Below, piece after piece: positions 1-7,504 of a stretch of DNA of 36,132 bases. The stretch is taken from contig DOWL01000204.1 in the NCBI GenBank assembly GCA_003519585.1, forward strand, positions 8,701-44,832. The letters run 5' to 3'. Within the stretch, counting starts at the first letter, position 1, and the number at the start of each line of letters is the position of its first letter. Source of the DNA: Nocardioides sp. (GTDB taxonomy: Bacteria; Actinomycetota; Actinomycetes; Propionibacteriales; Nocardioidaceae). Position numbers and translations under genes: made by a program. The notes below the pieces were generated by a model that saw only the letters and a list, made by a program, of their open reading frames with translations, was not told where the DNA came from and ran no database searches.

Positions 1-1314
1 GTCTTGGGGCCCGACCAGCACGTCGTGCTCACGGCCGACGCCGGTCCGGCCAAGCGCTACCGCGACTTCCTGGCCGTGTCCCGCGGCCGTCGCCGGGTCG
101 TCGTAGGCACCCGCGCAGCGGCGTTCGCCCCGGTGGTGGCGCTCGGGCTGGTCGTGATCTGGGACGACGGCGACGACCTGCACGCCGAGCCCCGGGCGCC
201 GTACCCACACGCCCGCGAGGTGCTCCTGCTGCGTGCCGAGGGCGAGGGCACGGCCGCGCTGGTCGGCGGCTTCGCGACCAGCGTCGAGGCCGATCAGTTG
301 GTCCGCACCGGTTGGGCGCACCAGTTGGCGGCGTCCCGCGAGGTGCTGCGCGAACGACTGATCACCTCGGTGGCGGGCGCCGACGAGCACGCGCTGGCCC
401 GAGACCCCCTGGCCCGGGTCACCCGGGTGCCGACCGAGGTGCACCGGACCATCCGAGACGCCCTGGCTGTGGGGCCGGTCCTGGTGCAAACGCCCCGTAG
501 CGGGTACGCCGCCGCGCTGGCCTGCGAGCGCTGCCGGAACCCCGCCCGGTGCCGGGTCTGCGCCGGGCCGCTCGCGCTGTCCTCGGCGACGGCCCCGCCG
601 ACCTGCCGATGGTGCGGCGCCAGCGACGAGTCCTGGGCCTGCCCCGAGTGCGGCCACCGCGGGCTGCGGGCGCCGGTGGTGGGGGAGACCCGCACCGCCG
701 AGGAGCTGGGCCGCGCCTTCGCGGGCACGGTCGTGCGCACCTCCGGGGGCGACCGCGTGCTGGCCACGGTCGCCGCGGAGCCGGCCATCGTGGTGGCGAC
801 ACCGGGTGCCGAGCCCGTCGCCGAGGGCGGGTATGCCGCGGTGGTGCTGCTCGACACCTGGCTGGTGCTGGGCCTGGCCCAGCTGCGGGCGGAGGAGGAG
901 GCGCTGCGGCGATGGGCCAACGCCGCGGCCCTGATCCGACCCGGTGGCCGGTGCGTGCTGGTCGGCGACCCCGCGCATCCCGCGCTCCAGGCACTCGTCC
1001 GCTGGGACCCGGCCGGGTTCGCCGCCCGAGAAGCAGCGCAACGTCGCGAGGCGCACCTGCCACCTGCCTCCCGGCTGGCGACCATCACCGGCGAGCCGGG
1101 AGCCGTGGATGACGCGTTGACGCTCCTGGCCGCCCCCGCCGGACTCGAGGTGCTCGGGCCGGTCGCACACGGTGCTGAGGGCGAGTCACGGGTCGTGGTG
1201 CGGGTGCCTCGCGCCCACGGCGTAGAACTGTCACGAGCGCTGGGCGAGGTACAGCGGGTTCGTTCGGCGCGCAAGCTGGACGCCGTACGCATCCAGGTCG
1301 ACCCGTCCCTCTAG
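1..1314 (+). CDS. priA: Primosomal protein N' (PriA), C-terminal part; 5' end outside window
   Basis: PriA restarts collapsed replication forks by recognising branched DNA and loading the replicative helicase. The reading frame is open from the first base, so the N-terminal DNA-binding part is missing; 437 residues are visible. The motif GTRAAAFAPV is typical of PriA. The position of the DEAH box reads WDDGDD, so the catalytic acidic motif is degenerate, as is known for actinobacterial PriA proteins, which are thought to lack helicase activity. Two zinc-binding clusters are intact: CERCRNPARCRVC (C-x2-C-x5-C-x2-C) and CRWCGASDESWACPEC (C-x2-C-x8-C-x2-C). Next downstream is def on the same strand, a common actinobacterial order. 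The family call is firm; loss of ATPase activity is inferred because Walker A lies outside the window. Confidence 0.93.
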   Translation, partial: VLGPDQHVVLTADAGPAKRYRDFLAVSRGRRRVVVGTRAAAFAPVVALGLVVIWDDGDDLHAEPRAPYPHAREVLLLRAEGEGTAALVGGFATSVEADQLVRTGWAHQLAASREVLRERLITSVAGADEHALARDPLARVTRVPTEVHRTIRDALAVGPVLVQTPRSGYAAALACERCRNPARCRVCAGPLALSSATAPPTCRWCGASDESWACPECGHRGLRAPVVGETRTAEELGRAFAGTVVRTSGGDRVLATVAAEPAIVVATPGAEPVAEGGYAAVVLLDTWLVLGLAQLRAEEEALRRWANAAALIRPGGRCVLVGDPAHPALQALVRWDPAGFAAREAAQRREAHLPPASRLATITGEPGAVDDALTLLAAPAGLEVLGPVAHGAEGESRVVVRVPRAHGVELSRALGEVQRVRSARKLDAVRIQVDPSL

Positions 1315-1473
1315 GCCATGTCTCCAAGTCCCGGCGGCGCCGGCGCCGCCCAGCTCACGCGGTGGCGGCGTTGCCGTCGCTCGCTGGACGTACAGGTAGA
1401 GCTTCGCTTCGGCGCCTTGCCACCGCGCGCCTGGACGACGCCGGCATCCACCGCTACTCGGGAGGCATGGCCT

Positions 1474-1531
1474 AGCGATTCGTCTGTGGCAGGACACCGC
1501 GGAGGCCCCGTCAGAGCGCAGACGAATCGCT
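1474..1531. repeat. 13-bp perfect inverted repeat before def
   Basis: Arms AGCGATTCGTCTG (1474-1486) and CAGACGAATCGCT (1519-1531) are exact reverse complements, and as RNA would add one G-U and one G-C pair inside. The loop is about 28-32 nt. The right arm ends 2 nt before the putative def -10 element. It could terminate priA transcripts (there is no U tract) or be a protein-binding site. The rest of the 228-bp gap (1315-1542) holds no convincing gene. Confidence 0.6.
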
Positions 1532-1533
1532 CC

Positions 1534-1539
1534 TAGACT
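1534..1539 (+). promoter_or_regulatory. Putative -10 element of def (TAGACT)
   Basis: TAGACT lies 6 nt before GTG 1546 and 3 nt before ATG 1543, and there is no Shine-Dalgarno sequence. This is the spacing of leaderless transcripts and would favour GTG 1546 as first codon, whereas the length of homologues slightly favours ATG 1543. Confidence 0.5.
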
Positions 1540-1542
1540 CGG

Positions 1543-2088
1543 ATGGTGATTCAGCCCATCCGGCTCTTCGGCGACCCGGTGCTGCGGCAGCGCGCGGTCG
1601 AGGTCGTCGACTTCGACAAGGAGCTGCGCAAACTCGTCGACGACCTCACCGAGACGATGCTCGACGCACCCGGAGCCGGGCTGGCGGCGCCGCAGATCGG
1701 GGTCGGGCTACGGGTCTTCACGTGGAACGTCGACGGAGAGATCGGACACCTGGTCAACCCGGTGCTCGACCTGTCGGAGGAGGAGCAGTTCGGCCCTGAA
1801 GGGTGCCTGTCGATCCCGCAGCTCTCCTTCGACTGCCGGCGGGCCCTGCACGTGGTGGCGAAGGGCTTCGACATGCACGGCGAGCCCGTGGCTATCGAGG
1901 GCACCGAGCTGTTGGCGCGGGCGCTGCAGCACGAGACCGATCACCTCGACGGCGTGCTCTTCATCGACCGGCTCGACGAGGAGACCCGGCGAGCTGCGAA
2001 GAAGGCGATCCGCGAGGCGGAGTGGTTCGGCGTACAGGCGCCGACGGTCAAGGTCTCGCCACATCCGATGGGTGGGCTGGGTCGATGA
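1543..2088 (+). CDS. def: Peptide deformylase
   Basis: Removes the formyl group from the N-terminal methionine of new proteins; a metal-dependent cytosolic hydrolase. All three signature motifs are present: [10 protein letters not shown] at residues 44-53, EGCLS at 86-90 with metal ligand Cys88, and HETDH at 130-134 with ligands His130 and His134 and catalytic Glu131. At 181 residues it has normal length. The next gene, fmt, adds the formyl group that Def removes, so the pair is functionally matched. The stop codon overlaps the ATG of a 9-codon micro-ORF that leads to fmt. The start is ATG 1543 or GTG 1546. Confidence 0.97.
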   Translation: MVIQPIRLFGDPVLRQRAVEVVDFDKELRKLVDDLTETMLDAPGAGLAAPQIGVGLRVFTWNVDGEIGHLVNPVLDLSEEEQFGPEGCLSIPQLSFDCRRALHVVAKGFDMHGEPVAIEGTELLARALQHETDHLDGVLFIDRLDEETRRAAKKAIREAEWFGVQAPTVKVSPHPMGGLGR

Positions 2089-2114
2089 GCGGGCCGATGA
2101 GCGGGCCGCGTTGA
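2085..2114 (+). CDS. Possible 9-codon bridging micro-ORF between def and fmt
   Basis: The ATG overlaps the def stop codon (ATGA, 2085-2088), the frame reads MSGPMSGPR, and the stop overlaps the proposed TTG start of fmt (TTGA, 2111-2114). The sequence is a tandem copy of ATGAGCGGGCCG (2085-2096 and 2097-2108). It would let ribosomes pass from def to fmt, which has no Shine-Dalgarno sequence. The peptide itself need not have a function. The overlaps are seen; translation is inferred. Confidence 0.35.
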   Translation: MSGPMSGPR

Positions 2115-3061
2115 GGGTCGTCTTCGCCGGCACTCCCGAGGTGGCGCTCCCCAGCCTGAGAGCGATCGCCGACTCGGGCCACGACCTGGTCGGCGTGGTG
2201 ACCCGCCCCGATGCCCCCGCCGGCCGCGGCCGGCGGCTGACACCGAGTCCGGTGGCCCAGTTGGCCGCCGAGCTCGGAGTCCCGGTCCTCACCCCCGAGC
2301 ACCCGCGCGAGCCGGAGTTCCAGGCGGCGCTGCGCGAGCTGGCGCCGGACTGCTGCCCGGTGGTGGCCTACGGCGCCCTGCTGCCGCAGAGCGCCCTCGA
2401 CATCCCGGTCCACGGATGGGTCAACCTGCACTTCTCCTGCCTGCCGGCCTGGCGCGGGGCCGCACCGGTCCAGCACGCGATCTGGGCGGGCGACGAGGTG
2501 ACCGGAGCGACGACCTTCCGGATCGTCCGGGAGCTCGACGCCGGCCCGGCGTACGGCGTCATGACTGAGCGGGTCCGGGCCACCGATACGGCGGGCGATC
2601 TGCTGGGCCGGTTGGCCGAGGGTGGAGCCGGGCTGCTGGTGGCCACGCTCGACGGCATCGAGGACGGCAGCCTGGAGGCCCGTCCGCAGCAGGCAGAGGG
2701 CACGTCCTATGCGCCCAAACTCAGCGTCGAGGACGCCCACGTCGACTGGACCGAGCCCGCGCAGGCGCTGGACCGGCAGATCCGGGCCTGTACGCCGGCT
2801 CCGGGGGCCTGGACCACCTACGCCGGCACCCGGCTCAAGGTCGGGCCGGTCCAGCTCACGGCCGAACGCCTCGAGCCGGGCGAGCTACGCGTCGGCAAGG
2901 CCGAGGTCCTGGTCGGCACCGCCACGACGGCGGTGCGCCTCGGTGAAGTGAAGGCGTTCGGTGCCCGCCAGATGCCCGCAGCCGACTGGGCCCGAGGGCT
3001 GCGGCTGCCCTCGGAGGGTGACCGGCTCGGTTCGGCTCACGAGCCGACGGAGGTCGAGTAG
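2111..3061 (+). CDS. fmt: Methionyl-tRNA formyltransferase
   Basis: Transfers a formyl group from 10-formyl-tetrahydrofolate to Met-tRNAfMet to make the initiator tRNA. From TTG 2111 the protein is 316 residues and begins [15 protein letters not shown], matching the usual family N-terminus. An ATG in frame at 2072 would add 13 residues overlapping def and is less likely. Catalytic residues Asn105 and His107 ([13 protein letters not shown]) and Asp143 (ELDAGP) are present, followed by the C-terminal OB-like tRNA-binding domain. It sits directly behind def and before rsmB, probably in one operon. Initiation at TTG may depend on coupling through the micro-ORF at 2085. Confidence 0.95.
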   Translation: MRVVFAGTPEVALPSLRAIADSGHDLVGVVTRPDAPAGRGRRLTPSPVAQLAAELGVPVLTPEHPREPEFQAALRELAPDCCPVVAYGALLPQSALDIPVHGWVNLHFSCLPAWRGAAPVQHAIWAGDEVTGATTFRIVRELDAGPAYGVMTERVRATDTAGDLLGRLAEGGAGLLVATLDGIEDGSLEARPQQAEGTSYAPKLSVEDAHVDWTEPAQALDRQIRACTPAPGAWTTYAGTRLKVGPVQLTAERLEPGELRVGKAEVLVGTATTAVRLGEVKAFGARQMPAADWARGLRLPSEGDRLGSAHEPTEVE

Positions 3062-3062
3062 C

Positions 3063-3116
3063 GTGGACGGCGTGACCGCGACCCCTCCCCATCCGGCGTT
3101 CCTCGCCGATGGCTGA
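3063..3116 (+). CDS. Possible 17-codon bridging micro-ORF between fmt and rsmB
   Basis: A GTG one nucleotide after the fmt stop opens a short frame (VDGVTATPPHPAFLADG) whose stop lies 5 nt past the rsmB ATG, so the two overlap. A TAGCGT hexamer (3059-3064) also lies 7 nt before the in-frame GTG at 3072. rsmB has no Shine-Dalgarno sequence, so coupled re-initiation is plausible. Weaker than the other micro-ORFs because neither overlap is of the 4-nt type. Confidence 0.2.
   Translation: MDGVTATPPHPAFLADG
3089..3112 (+). other. Hairpin over the rsmB start codon
   Basis: CCATC, a bulged C, then GGC (3089-3097) pair with GCCGATGG (3105-3112) around the loop GTTCCTC. The right arm includes the ATG of rsmB at 3109, so folding would hide it. 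A translational control role is inference only. Confidence 0.35.
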
Positions 3117-4533
3117 GCCCCGCTCCCGGGCTCAGGGGCGGGGCACCGCACCCGCGGCCGCCCCCGGCGGGCGCAGGATCGTCCTCGACCCTGCCCGCGC
3201 CGCCGCCCTCGACGTCCTCAAGGCGGTCCGGGTCGATCGGGCGTACACCAACCTGGTGCTGCCCGCGGCGATCCGGCACTACGGTCTCGAGGGCAGGGAC
3301 GCGGCGTTCGCCACCGAGCTCGCCTCGGGGACGATCCGCCGGCGCGGCACCTACGACGCGATCCTGGCCGCCTGCACCGACCGCCCGCTGTCCAAGGTCG
3401 AGGCGAAGGTGCTCGATGCGCTGCGGGTAGGCACCCACCAACTGGTCTCGATGCGGGTGCCCGCCCACGCCGCGATCAGCACGACGGTCGACCTGGTCCG
3501 GGCACGGGTCAACACCGGCGCGGGCAACTTCGCCAACGCGGTGCTCCGCTCGGTGAGCGAGCGTGGGCTGGACGAGTGGATCGAGAAGGTCACGCCTGAC
3601 GAGCGCACCTCGCCCACGCGGTACGCCGAGATCGCCTTCAGCCATCCGGCGTGGATCGTCGACGAGCTCCGCGAGGCGGTGGGCCGGGCCGAGCTGCACC
3701 AGCTGCTGGCCGCGGACAACGAGAACCCCCGCGTCACCCTGGTCGCCCGTCCGGGGCACTCCACCCGCGCCGAGCTGCCGGGCGAGCCGACGCCCTTCTC
3801 GCCGTACGGCGTGGTCCTCGAGGGTGGCGACCCGCGCTCGGTGCCCGCCGTGGCCGAGGGCCGGGCCGCGGTGCAGGACGAGGGCTCGCAGCTGGTCGCC
3901 CTCGCGGCCGCGCAGGCGCCGCTGACCGGACGCGACTCGCTGTGGCTGGACCTGTGCGCGGGCCCCGGCGGCAAGGCCGGGCTGCTGGCGGCGTTGGCGG
4001 CCGAGCGCGGGGCCAGCGTGGTGGCCAACGAGCGGTTGCCAGGCCGCGCGGGTCTGGTCCACCGGACGCTCGCGGCAACGGGCGGCGGGTGGGTGCCCGG
4101 CGCGACGGGCGTCGTGGCCGCCGACGGCACCCTGGCGCCGTACCGCGCCGGCGTGTTCGACCGGGTGCTGGTCGACGCTCCGTGCACCGGACTGGGCGCG
4201 CTGCGCCGCCGTCCCGAGGCGCGGTGGCGCCGCAAGGCCGACGACGTCGTGACCCTGGTGATGCTGCAGCGACAGCTGGTCCGGTCCGCGCTCGACCTGG
4301 TGCGCCCCGGGGGCGTGGTCCTCTACGCCACCTGCTCGCCGGTCATCTCCGAGACCTCCAGCGTGGTGACCTCGGTCAACGGTGCCCGCGCCGACGCCGA
4401 GCTGGTGAGCCTCGCCGAGCAGTTCGCCCACGTGCCGCGCTCGGAGGGGCCGGTGCCCGGGACCGTCCAGCTGTGGCCGCACCGCCATGGCACCGACGCG
4501 ATGTTCATGGCGCTGTTCCGCCGCGTGGCCTGA
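3109..4533 (+). CDS. rsmB: 16S rRNA (cytosine-5) methyltransferase RsmB/Sun family
   Basis: Methylates a cytosine in 16S rRNA using S-adenosylmethionine. The 474-residue protein has an N-terminal NusB-like RNA-binding domain (about residues 15-150, with GAGNFANAVLRSV) and a C-terminal Rossmann methyltransferase domain. SAM-binding motif I is LDLCAGPGGKAG; the release cysteine is Cys359 in DAPCTGLGALRRRP, and the catalytic cysteine is Cys409 in YATCSP. Both cysteines are required in m5C RNA methyltransferases. It follows fmt by 47 nt, a classic def-fmt-rsmB arrangement. No Shine-Dalgarno sequence precedes ATG 3109. The converging ATPase gene ends 18 nt downstream. Confidence 0.95.
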   Translation: MAEPRSRAQGRGTAPAAAPGGRRIVLDPARAAALDVLKAVRVDRAYTNLVLPAAIRHYGLEGRDAAFATELASGTIRRRGTYDAILAACTDRPLSKVEAKVLDALRVGTHQLVSMRVPAHAAISTTVDLVRARVNTGAGNFANAVLRSVSERGLDEWIEKVTPDERTSPTRYAEIAFSHPAWIVDELREAVGRAELHQLLAADNENPRVTLVARPGHSTRAELPGEPTPFSPYGVVLEGGDPRSVPAVAEGRAAVQDEGSQLVALAAAQAPLTGRDSLWLDLCAGPGGKAGLLAALAAERGASVVANERLPGRAGLVHRTLAATGGGWVPGATGVVAADGTLAPYRAGVFDRVLVDAPCTGLGALRRRPEARWRRKADDVVTLVMLQRQLVRSALDLVRPGGVVLYATCSPVISETSSVVTSVNGARADAELVSLAEQFAHVPRSEGPVPGTVQLWPHRHGTDAMFMALFRRVA

Positions 4534-4551
4534 CGGTTCCTACGACGGCCA

Positions 4552-5280
4552 CTACGGCTCGACAACGTGCCGCAGGTAGCGCCCCGGGGTCTCCAGATAG
4601 GCCTTCCAGTGCTGGACCAACTCCAGCTCGTCCCAGGTCGTGCGCCGCAGCCCCCAGTCGCCCACCTCGAGGATGGTCGCGCCCGGCATCGCCGCGAGCA
4701 CGGGGGAGTGGGTCGCGCAGAGCACCTGGCCGCCGGCTCGTACGACGTCGTCCAGGGCGCCGATGAGGCCGAGCGTGGCGCTGAACGACAGGGCTGCCTC
4801 GGGCTCGTCGAGGCAGTAGAAGCCGGCGGAGTCGAACCGGGTGCGGAGCACTGCCAGGAACGACTCGCCGTGGCTCATCTCGTGGAAGCGCGGGTCGCGG
4901 GGGCCCGCGTGGTCCTCGAGGAAGGTGTACCAGCCGTGCATCGTCTCGGCGCGCAGGAAGAAGCCCCATCGCGGCGATCCGAGCCCGCGCTGGAGCCGGA
5001 GGGCGCCGGCCAGCGGCGACTCGCTCGGTCGTGTGGAGTGGCGTGCCTGCGTGGAGCCGCCCTCCGGCGACAGCCCGAACGCCACCGCCACGGCCTCGAC
5101 GATGGTGGACTTGCCTGACCCGTTCTCGCCGACCAGGAAGGTCACGCCGTTGTCGAGGGTGAGCCCCTCCTCGAGGAGTTGCGCGACCGCCGGGACGGTG
5201 GCCGGCCACTCCCCGCTCGGCAGTGTGGCCTCCGGATGGCGGTCCACCCGCACCACCGGAGGTTGGTCGAACATCGTCAC
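4552..5280 (-). CDS. ABC/RecF-like AAA ATPase of unknown function
   Basis: A 242-residue stand-alone ATPase. Walker A is GENGSGKST (51-59), the ABC-type signature is SHGES (136-140), Walker B is FYCLDEPE (154-161) and the switch histidine is His191 in CATHSP. There is no long coiled coil, so it resembles the compact predicted-ATPase group related to RecF and ABC proteins rather than SMC. The start is GTG 5280, preceded by TAGCCT at exactly 6 nt on the minus strand, a leaderless pattern. It converges with rsmB and diverges from the Uma2-type gene 97 bp away. ATP binding is near certain; the cellular role is unknown. DNA repair or defence partnership with the neighbouring nuclease is speculation. 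Confidence 0.85.
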   Translation of the reverse strand: MTMFDQPPVVRVDRHPEATLPSGEWPATVPAVAQLLEEGLTLDNGVTFLVGENGSGKSTIVEAVAVAFGLSPEGGSTQARHSTRPSESPLAGALRLQRGLGSPRWGFFLRAETMHGWYTFLEDHAGPRDPRFHEMSHGESFLAVLRTRFDSAGFYCLDEPEAALSFSATLGLIGALDDVVRAGGQVLCATHSPVLAAMPGATILEVGDWGLRRTTWDELELVQHWKAYLETPGRYLRHVVEP

Positions 5281-5286
5281 GCGGCG

Positions 5287-5292
5287 AGGCTA
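5287..5292 (-). promoter_or_regulatory. Putative leaderless -10 element of the ATPase gene (TAGCCT)
   Basis: On the minus strand TAGCCT is followed by exactly 6 nt and then GTG 5280, with no ribosome binding site between. Confidence 0.55.
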
Positions 5293-5377
5293 CGGGTCGC
5301 CTGTGGATGAGCGACGACGTCCGACGGCGAAATCGGGCAGGTTCGGCTCATGCGTGGAACTCGGGAGGTGAGGCACC

Positions 5378-5947
5378 ATGGCAGTCATGACGGCACTCGA
5401 GCCAGCTGGGCTGTTCACGCGAGCGGACTTCGAGAAGTTGCCGGAGTTCCCGGGTGAGACCCGGTATCGCTACGAGCTTCTCGACGGAGCGATCATCGTG
5501 AGCCCGTCTCCGGGGTTGGCGCACCAGCAGGCGGTCCTGGAGCTGGCGGTGCTCCTGCGAGAGGCGGCGCCGTCAGGGTTGATGGTGGCCGTGTCTCCCC
5601 TCGACACCTACCTTCCGACCGGCGACGTCCTCGAACCGGACGTGCTGGTCTTCGATCCGGCGATCATCGTCGACGACAAGCTGCAGGGTGGCGTGCCGCT
5701 CCTCGCCGTCGAGGTCCTCTCGCCCAGTTCGCGCCGCCGCGACGTCGGCGACAAGTTGACCGCCTACCGTGACGCAGGAGTGCCGTCGTACTGGGTGGTG
5801 GACCCGATCGATCCCCGGTTGCGGGCGTGGAGCCTGGTGGACGGCGCGTACGTCGAGATCGCCGACGTCAGCGGTGACGAGGAGTGGACGGCCGCGGCGC
5901 CGTACGCCGTGACCTTCCGCCCGAGCGATCTGACGGCGGGCCACTAG
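5378..5947 (+). CDS. Uma2 family (DUF820) PD-(D/E)XK-type endonuclease
   Basis: A 189-residue protein with the Uma2/DUF820 restriction-endonuclease-like fold. Family landmarks are YELLDG (about 33-38), EPDVLVF and LAVEVLSPSSRRRD, then the conserved AGVPSYWVVDP near the C-terminus. Glu, Asp and Glu of these motifs make up the predicted metal site. A strong ribosome binding site (GGGAGGTGAGG) precedes ATG 5378, unlike the leaderless neighbours. Uma2 proteins are plentiful in cyanobacteria and actinobacteria and are mostly uncharacterised. The stop codon TAG also forms the first three bases of the -10 element of the next gene. Confidence 0.85.
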   Translation: MAVMTALEPAGLFTRADFEKLPEFPGETRYRYELLDGAIIVSPSPGLAHQQAVLELAVLLREAAPSGLMVAVSPLDTYLPTGDVLEPDVLVFDPAIIVDDKLQGGVPLLAVEVLSPSSRRRDVGDKLTAYRDAGVPSYWVVDPIDPRLRAWSLVDGAYVEIADVSGDEEWTAAAPYAVTFRPSDLTAGH

Positions 5948-5950
5948 GCT
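5945..5950 (+). promoter_or_regulatory. Putative leaderless -10 element of the LigD-type polymerase gene
   Basis: TAGGCT lies exactly 6 nt before ATG 5957, and its TAG is the stop codon of the upstream Uma2-type gene. Confidence 0.6.
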
Positions 5951-5956
5951 CGCCGC

Positions 5957-6916
5957 ATGGCCTCGAAGCCCCCGTCCGTCGAGATCGAGGTCGACAACCG
6001 GGTGGTGCGGATCAGCAACCCCGACCGCGTCTACTTCCCCGAGAGCGGCGCGACCAAGCTCGACCTGGTCGAGTACTACCTCGCGGTCGGGCCGGGCATC
6101 GTCAACGCGTTGCGCGAGCGGCCGTGCATGTTGCACCGGTTCCCGAAAGGGCTGGCCGACAAGAAGGTCCACCAGAAGCGGCTGCCGGCCGGAGCGCCCG
6201 ACTGGGTCGAGACGGTGCAGCTCTACTTCCCCCGATGGGGTCGGACCGCCGACGAGCTGTGCGTGACCGAGCTGGGTTCGGTCGTCTGGGCGGTACAGAT
6301 GTCGACGGTCGAGTTCCATCCGTGGAACAGCCGACGAGACGACACCGAGCAGCCCGACGAGTGGCGGATCGACCTCGACCCGGGCGACGAGTGCGACTAC
6401 GCGACCGTGCAGCGCGTGGCCCACGTCGTGCACGAGGTGCTCGACGAGCTCGGAGCGGTCGGCTTCCCCAAGACGTCCGGCGGCAAGGGGCTACACGTAT
6501 ACGTGCGGATCCATCCCGACCATGGCTTCAAGGACGTCCGCCGCGGCGCCCTGGCCTTCGCCCGGGAGATCGAACGGCGGACGCACGACGACGTGACCAC
6601 CACCTGGTGGCGCAAGGACCGGGACCCGCGCAAGCTGTTCGTCGACTACAACCAGAACGCCCGCGACCACACCATCGCGGCGGCATACTCGGTCCGCGGC
6701 GTTCCCGACGCGCGGGTCTCCACGCCGATCGCCTGGGACGAGGTCGACGACGCCGACCCGCGCGACTTCACGATGTTCACGGTGCCCGCCCGGTTCGCGG
6801 AGCTGGGCGACCTGCACGAGGCCATCGACGAGCACGCCTTCGACATCCGGCCACTGCTGGAATGGGCCGAGCGCGACAAAGCCGAGGGCCAGGAGACCCC
6901 CGAGGAGCCGGATTGA
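5957..6916 (+). CDS. Stand-alone LigD-type DNA polymerase/primase (PolDom)
   Basis: A 319-residue archaeo-eukaryotic primase-like polymerase equivalent to the polymerase domain of DNA ligase D, which fills gaps and adds nucleotides during Ku-dependent end joining. The catalytic acidic pair is Asp139 and Asp141 (RIDLDP), SGGKGLHVYV (from residue 174) contributes nucleotide binding, and the third acidic residue is Asp230 in LFVDYNQNARDHT. FHPWNS is also conserved. There are no ligase or phosphoesterase domains and no ku gene in the window, so partners would lie elsewhere. ATG 5957 fits the leaderless pattern. The stop codon is the start of a dispersed repeat copy. Confidence 0.9.
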   Translation: MASKPPSVEIEVDNRVVRISNPDRVYFPESGATKLDLVEYYLAVGPGIVNALRERPCMLHRFPKGLADKKVHQKRLPAGAPDWVETVQLYFPRWGRTADELCVTELGSVVWAVQMSTVEFHPWNSRRDDTEQPDEWRIDLDPGDECDYATVQRVAHVVHEVLDELGAVGFPKTSGGKGLHVYVRIHPDHGFKDVRRGALAFAREIERRTHDDVTTTWWRKDRDPRKLFVDYNQNARDHTIAAAYSVRGVPDARVSTPIAWDEVDDADPRDFTMFTVPARFAELGDLHEAIDEHAFDIRPLLEWAERDKAEGQETPEEPD

Positions 6917-6960
6917 TACCACGGCGAGTCTCGGCCCGAGTCCGCGGCGACGCTCGCTGG
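6913..6960 (+). repeat. Dispersed repeat end module, copy A
   Basis: Begins on the stop codon of the preceding gene with TTGATACCACGGCGAGTCTC, close to the copies at 12667, 26557 (minus) and 26671 (minus). It shares an extra stretch (GAGTCCGCGGCGACGCTCGC) with the 26.4-kb copy. Confidence 0.65.
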
Positions 6961-6999
6961 CTCTCGCCGGGCGCCTGGCTCGCTGGCCGGTCATATTGC

Positions 7000-7020
7000 G
7001 CCCTTGCTTCCACGAAGGGC
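7000..7020. terminator. Weak hairpin between convergent genes
   Basis: GCCCTT (7000-7005) and AAGGGC (7015-7020) can pair around a 9-nt loop between the converging polymerase and SRPBCC genes. The stem is only 6 bp with no good U tract, so a terminator role is tentative. Confidence 0.3.
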
Positions 7021-7031
7021 CACGCAGCGGG

Positions 7032-7457
7032 TCAGGCTTCGAGGTGCGCCTTGAGCCCGTCGAGCATGCTCTGCCAGTTCTGGCTGAACTGCTCGGCCTG
7101 CTCCTCGCTGTCGTTGCCGTCCTGGGTGAGCTCGAGGTGCGTGCCGGATCCGTCGGCGGTCAGCGTGTAGACCAGCGTGTGATAGTTCTCCGGCTCGTCC
7201 GGCTGGCCCATCATCGGGCTGTAGTGCGTCACGGAGAGGACGTGCGGCTCGTCGTAGGTCAGGACCTCGCCCTTGTCCTGGTAGGCGCGCTCGTCGTACT
7301 CGCCGTCCCAGGTGATCGGGGTACCGACCTCCCAGGTCGTGGTCACCCGCGATCCCTGCATGTAGACCGCGATCTGCTCCGGCTCGGTGAGCGCCGCCCA
7401 GACCCGCTCGGGGCCGGCGGTCACGTCGATGCTGGCGGTGGCGATGTGTCCGGACAT
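7032..7457 (-). CDS. SRPBCC (AHSA1-like) domain protein
   Basis: A 141-residue small protein of the START/Bet v1-like SRPBCC fold, AHSA1-like subgroup. It starts with the typical strand (HIATASIDVTAGPERVWAALT) and ends with a long amphipathic helix (NWQSMLDGLKAHLEA). Such proteins bind hydrophobic ligands; no ligand can be inferred. The start is placed at ATG 7457 because GAGGAG sits 9 nt before it; an upstream in-frame ATG at 7493 lacks a ribosome binding site and overlaps the promoter. It diverges from a MarR-family gene and probably answers to that regulator through the operator at 7476-7498. Confidence 0.85.
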   Translation of the reverse strand: MSGHIATASIDVTAGPERVWAALTEPEQIAVYMQGSRVTTTWEVGTPITWDGEYDERAYQDKGEVLTYDEPHVLSVTHYSPMMGQPDEPENYHTLVYTLTADGSGTHLELTQDGNDSEEQAEQFSQNWQSMLDGLKAHLEA

Positions 7458-7475
7458 CCGTGTCATCTCCTCAGA

Positions 7476-7498
7476 ATTGTGTGACTTACTCATACAAT
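7476..7498. promoter_or_regulatory. Candidate MarR operator over a bidirectional -10 element
   Basis: Arms ATTGTGTGA (7476-7484) and TCATACAAT (7490-7498) form an inverted repeat, 8 of 9 matched, with a 5-bp spacer. The right arm contains TACAAT (7493-7498), exactly 6 nt before marR ATG 7505. The opposite strand reads TATTGT over 7499-7494, so nearly the same base pairs could be the -10 for the SRPBCC gene. MarR proteins commonly autorepress by binding palindromes in such divergent regions. Confidence 0.65.
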
Positions 7499-7504
7499 AG
7501 CCAG

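Noticed and set aside
1315..1542. Short frames on both strands in the priA-def gap
   Set aside because: No domain and no ribosome binding site; the composition resembles other spurious GC-rich frames and the region holds an inverted repeat.
3089..3112. Fifth member of the GAGGAACGA hairpin family
   Set aside because: The minus strand loop reads GAGGAAC but the next bases differ, the stem is bulged and no companion hairpin or GTCGAG flanks are present; chance is likely.
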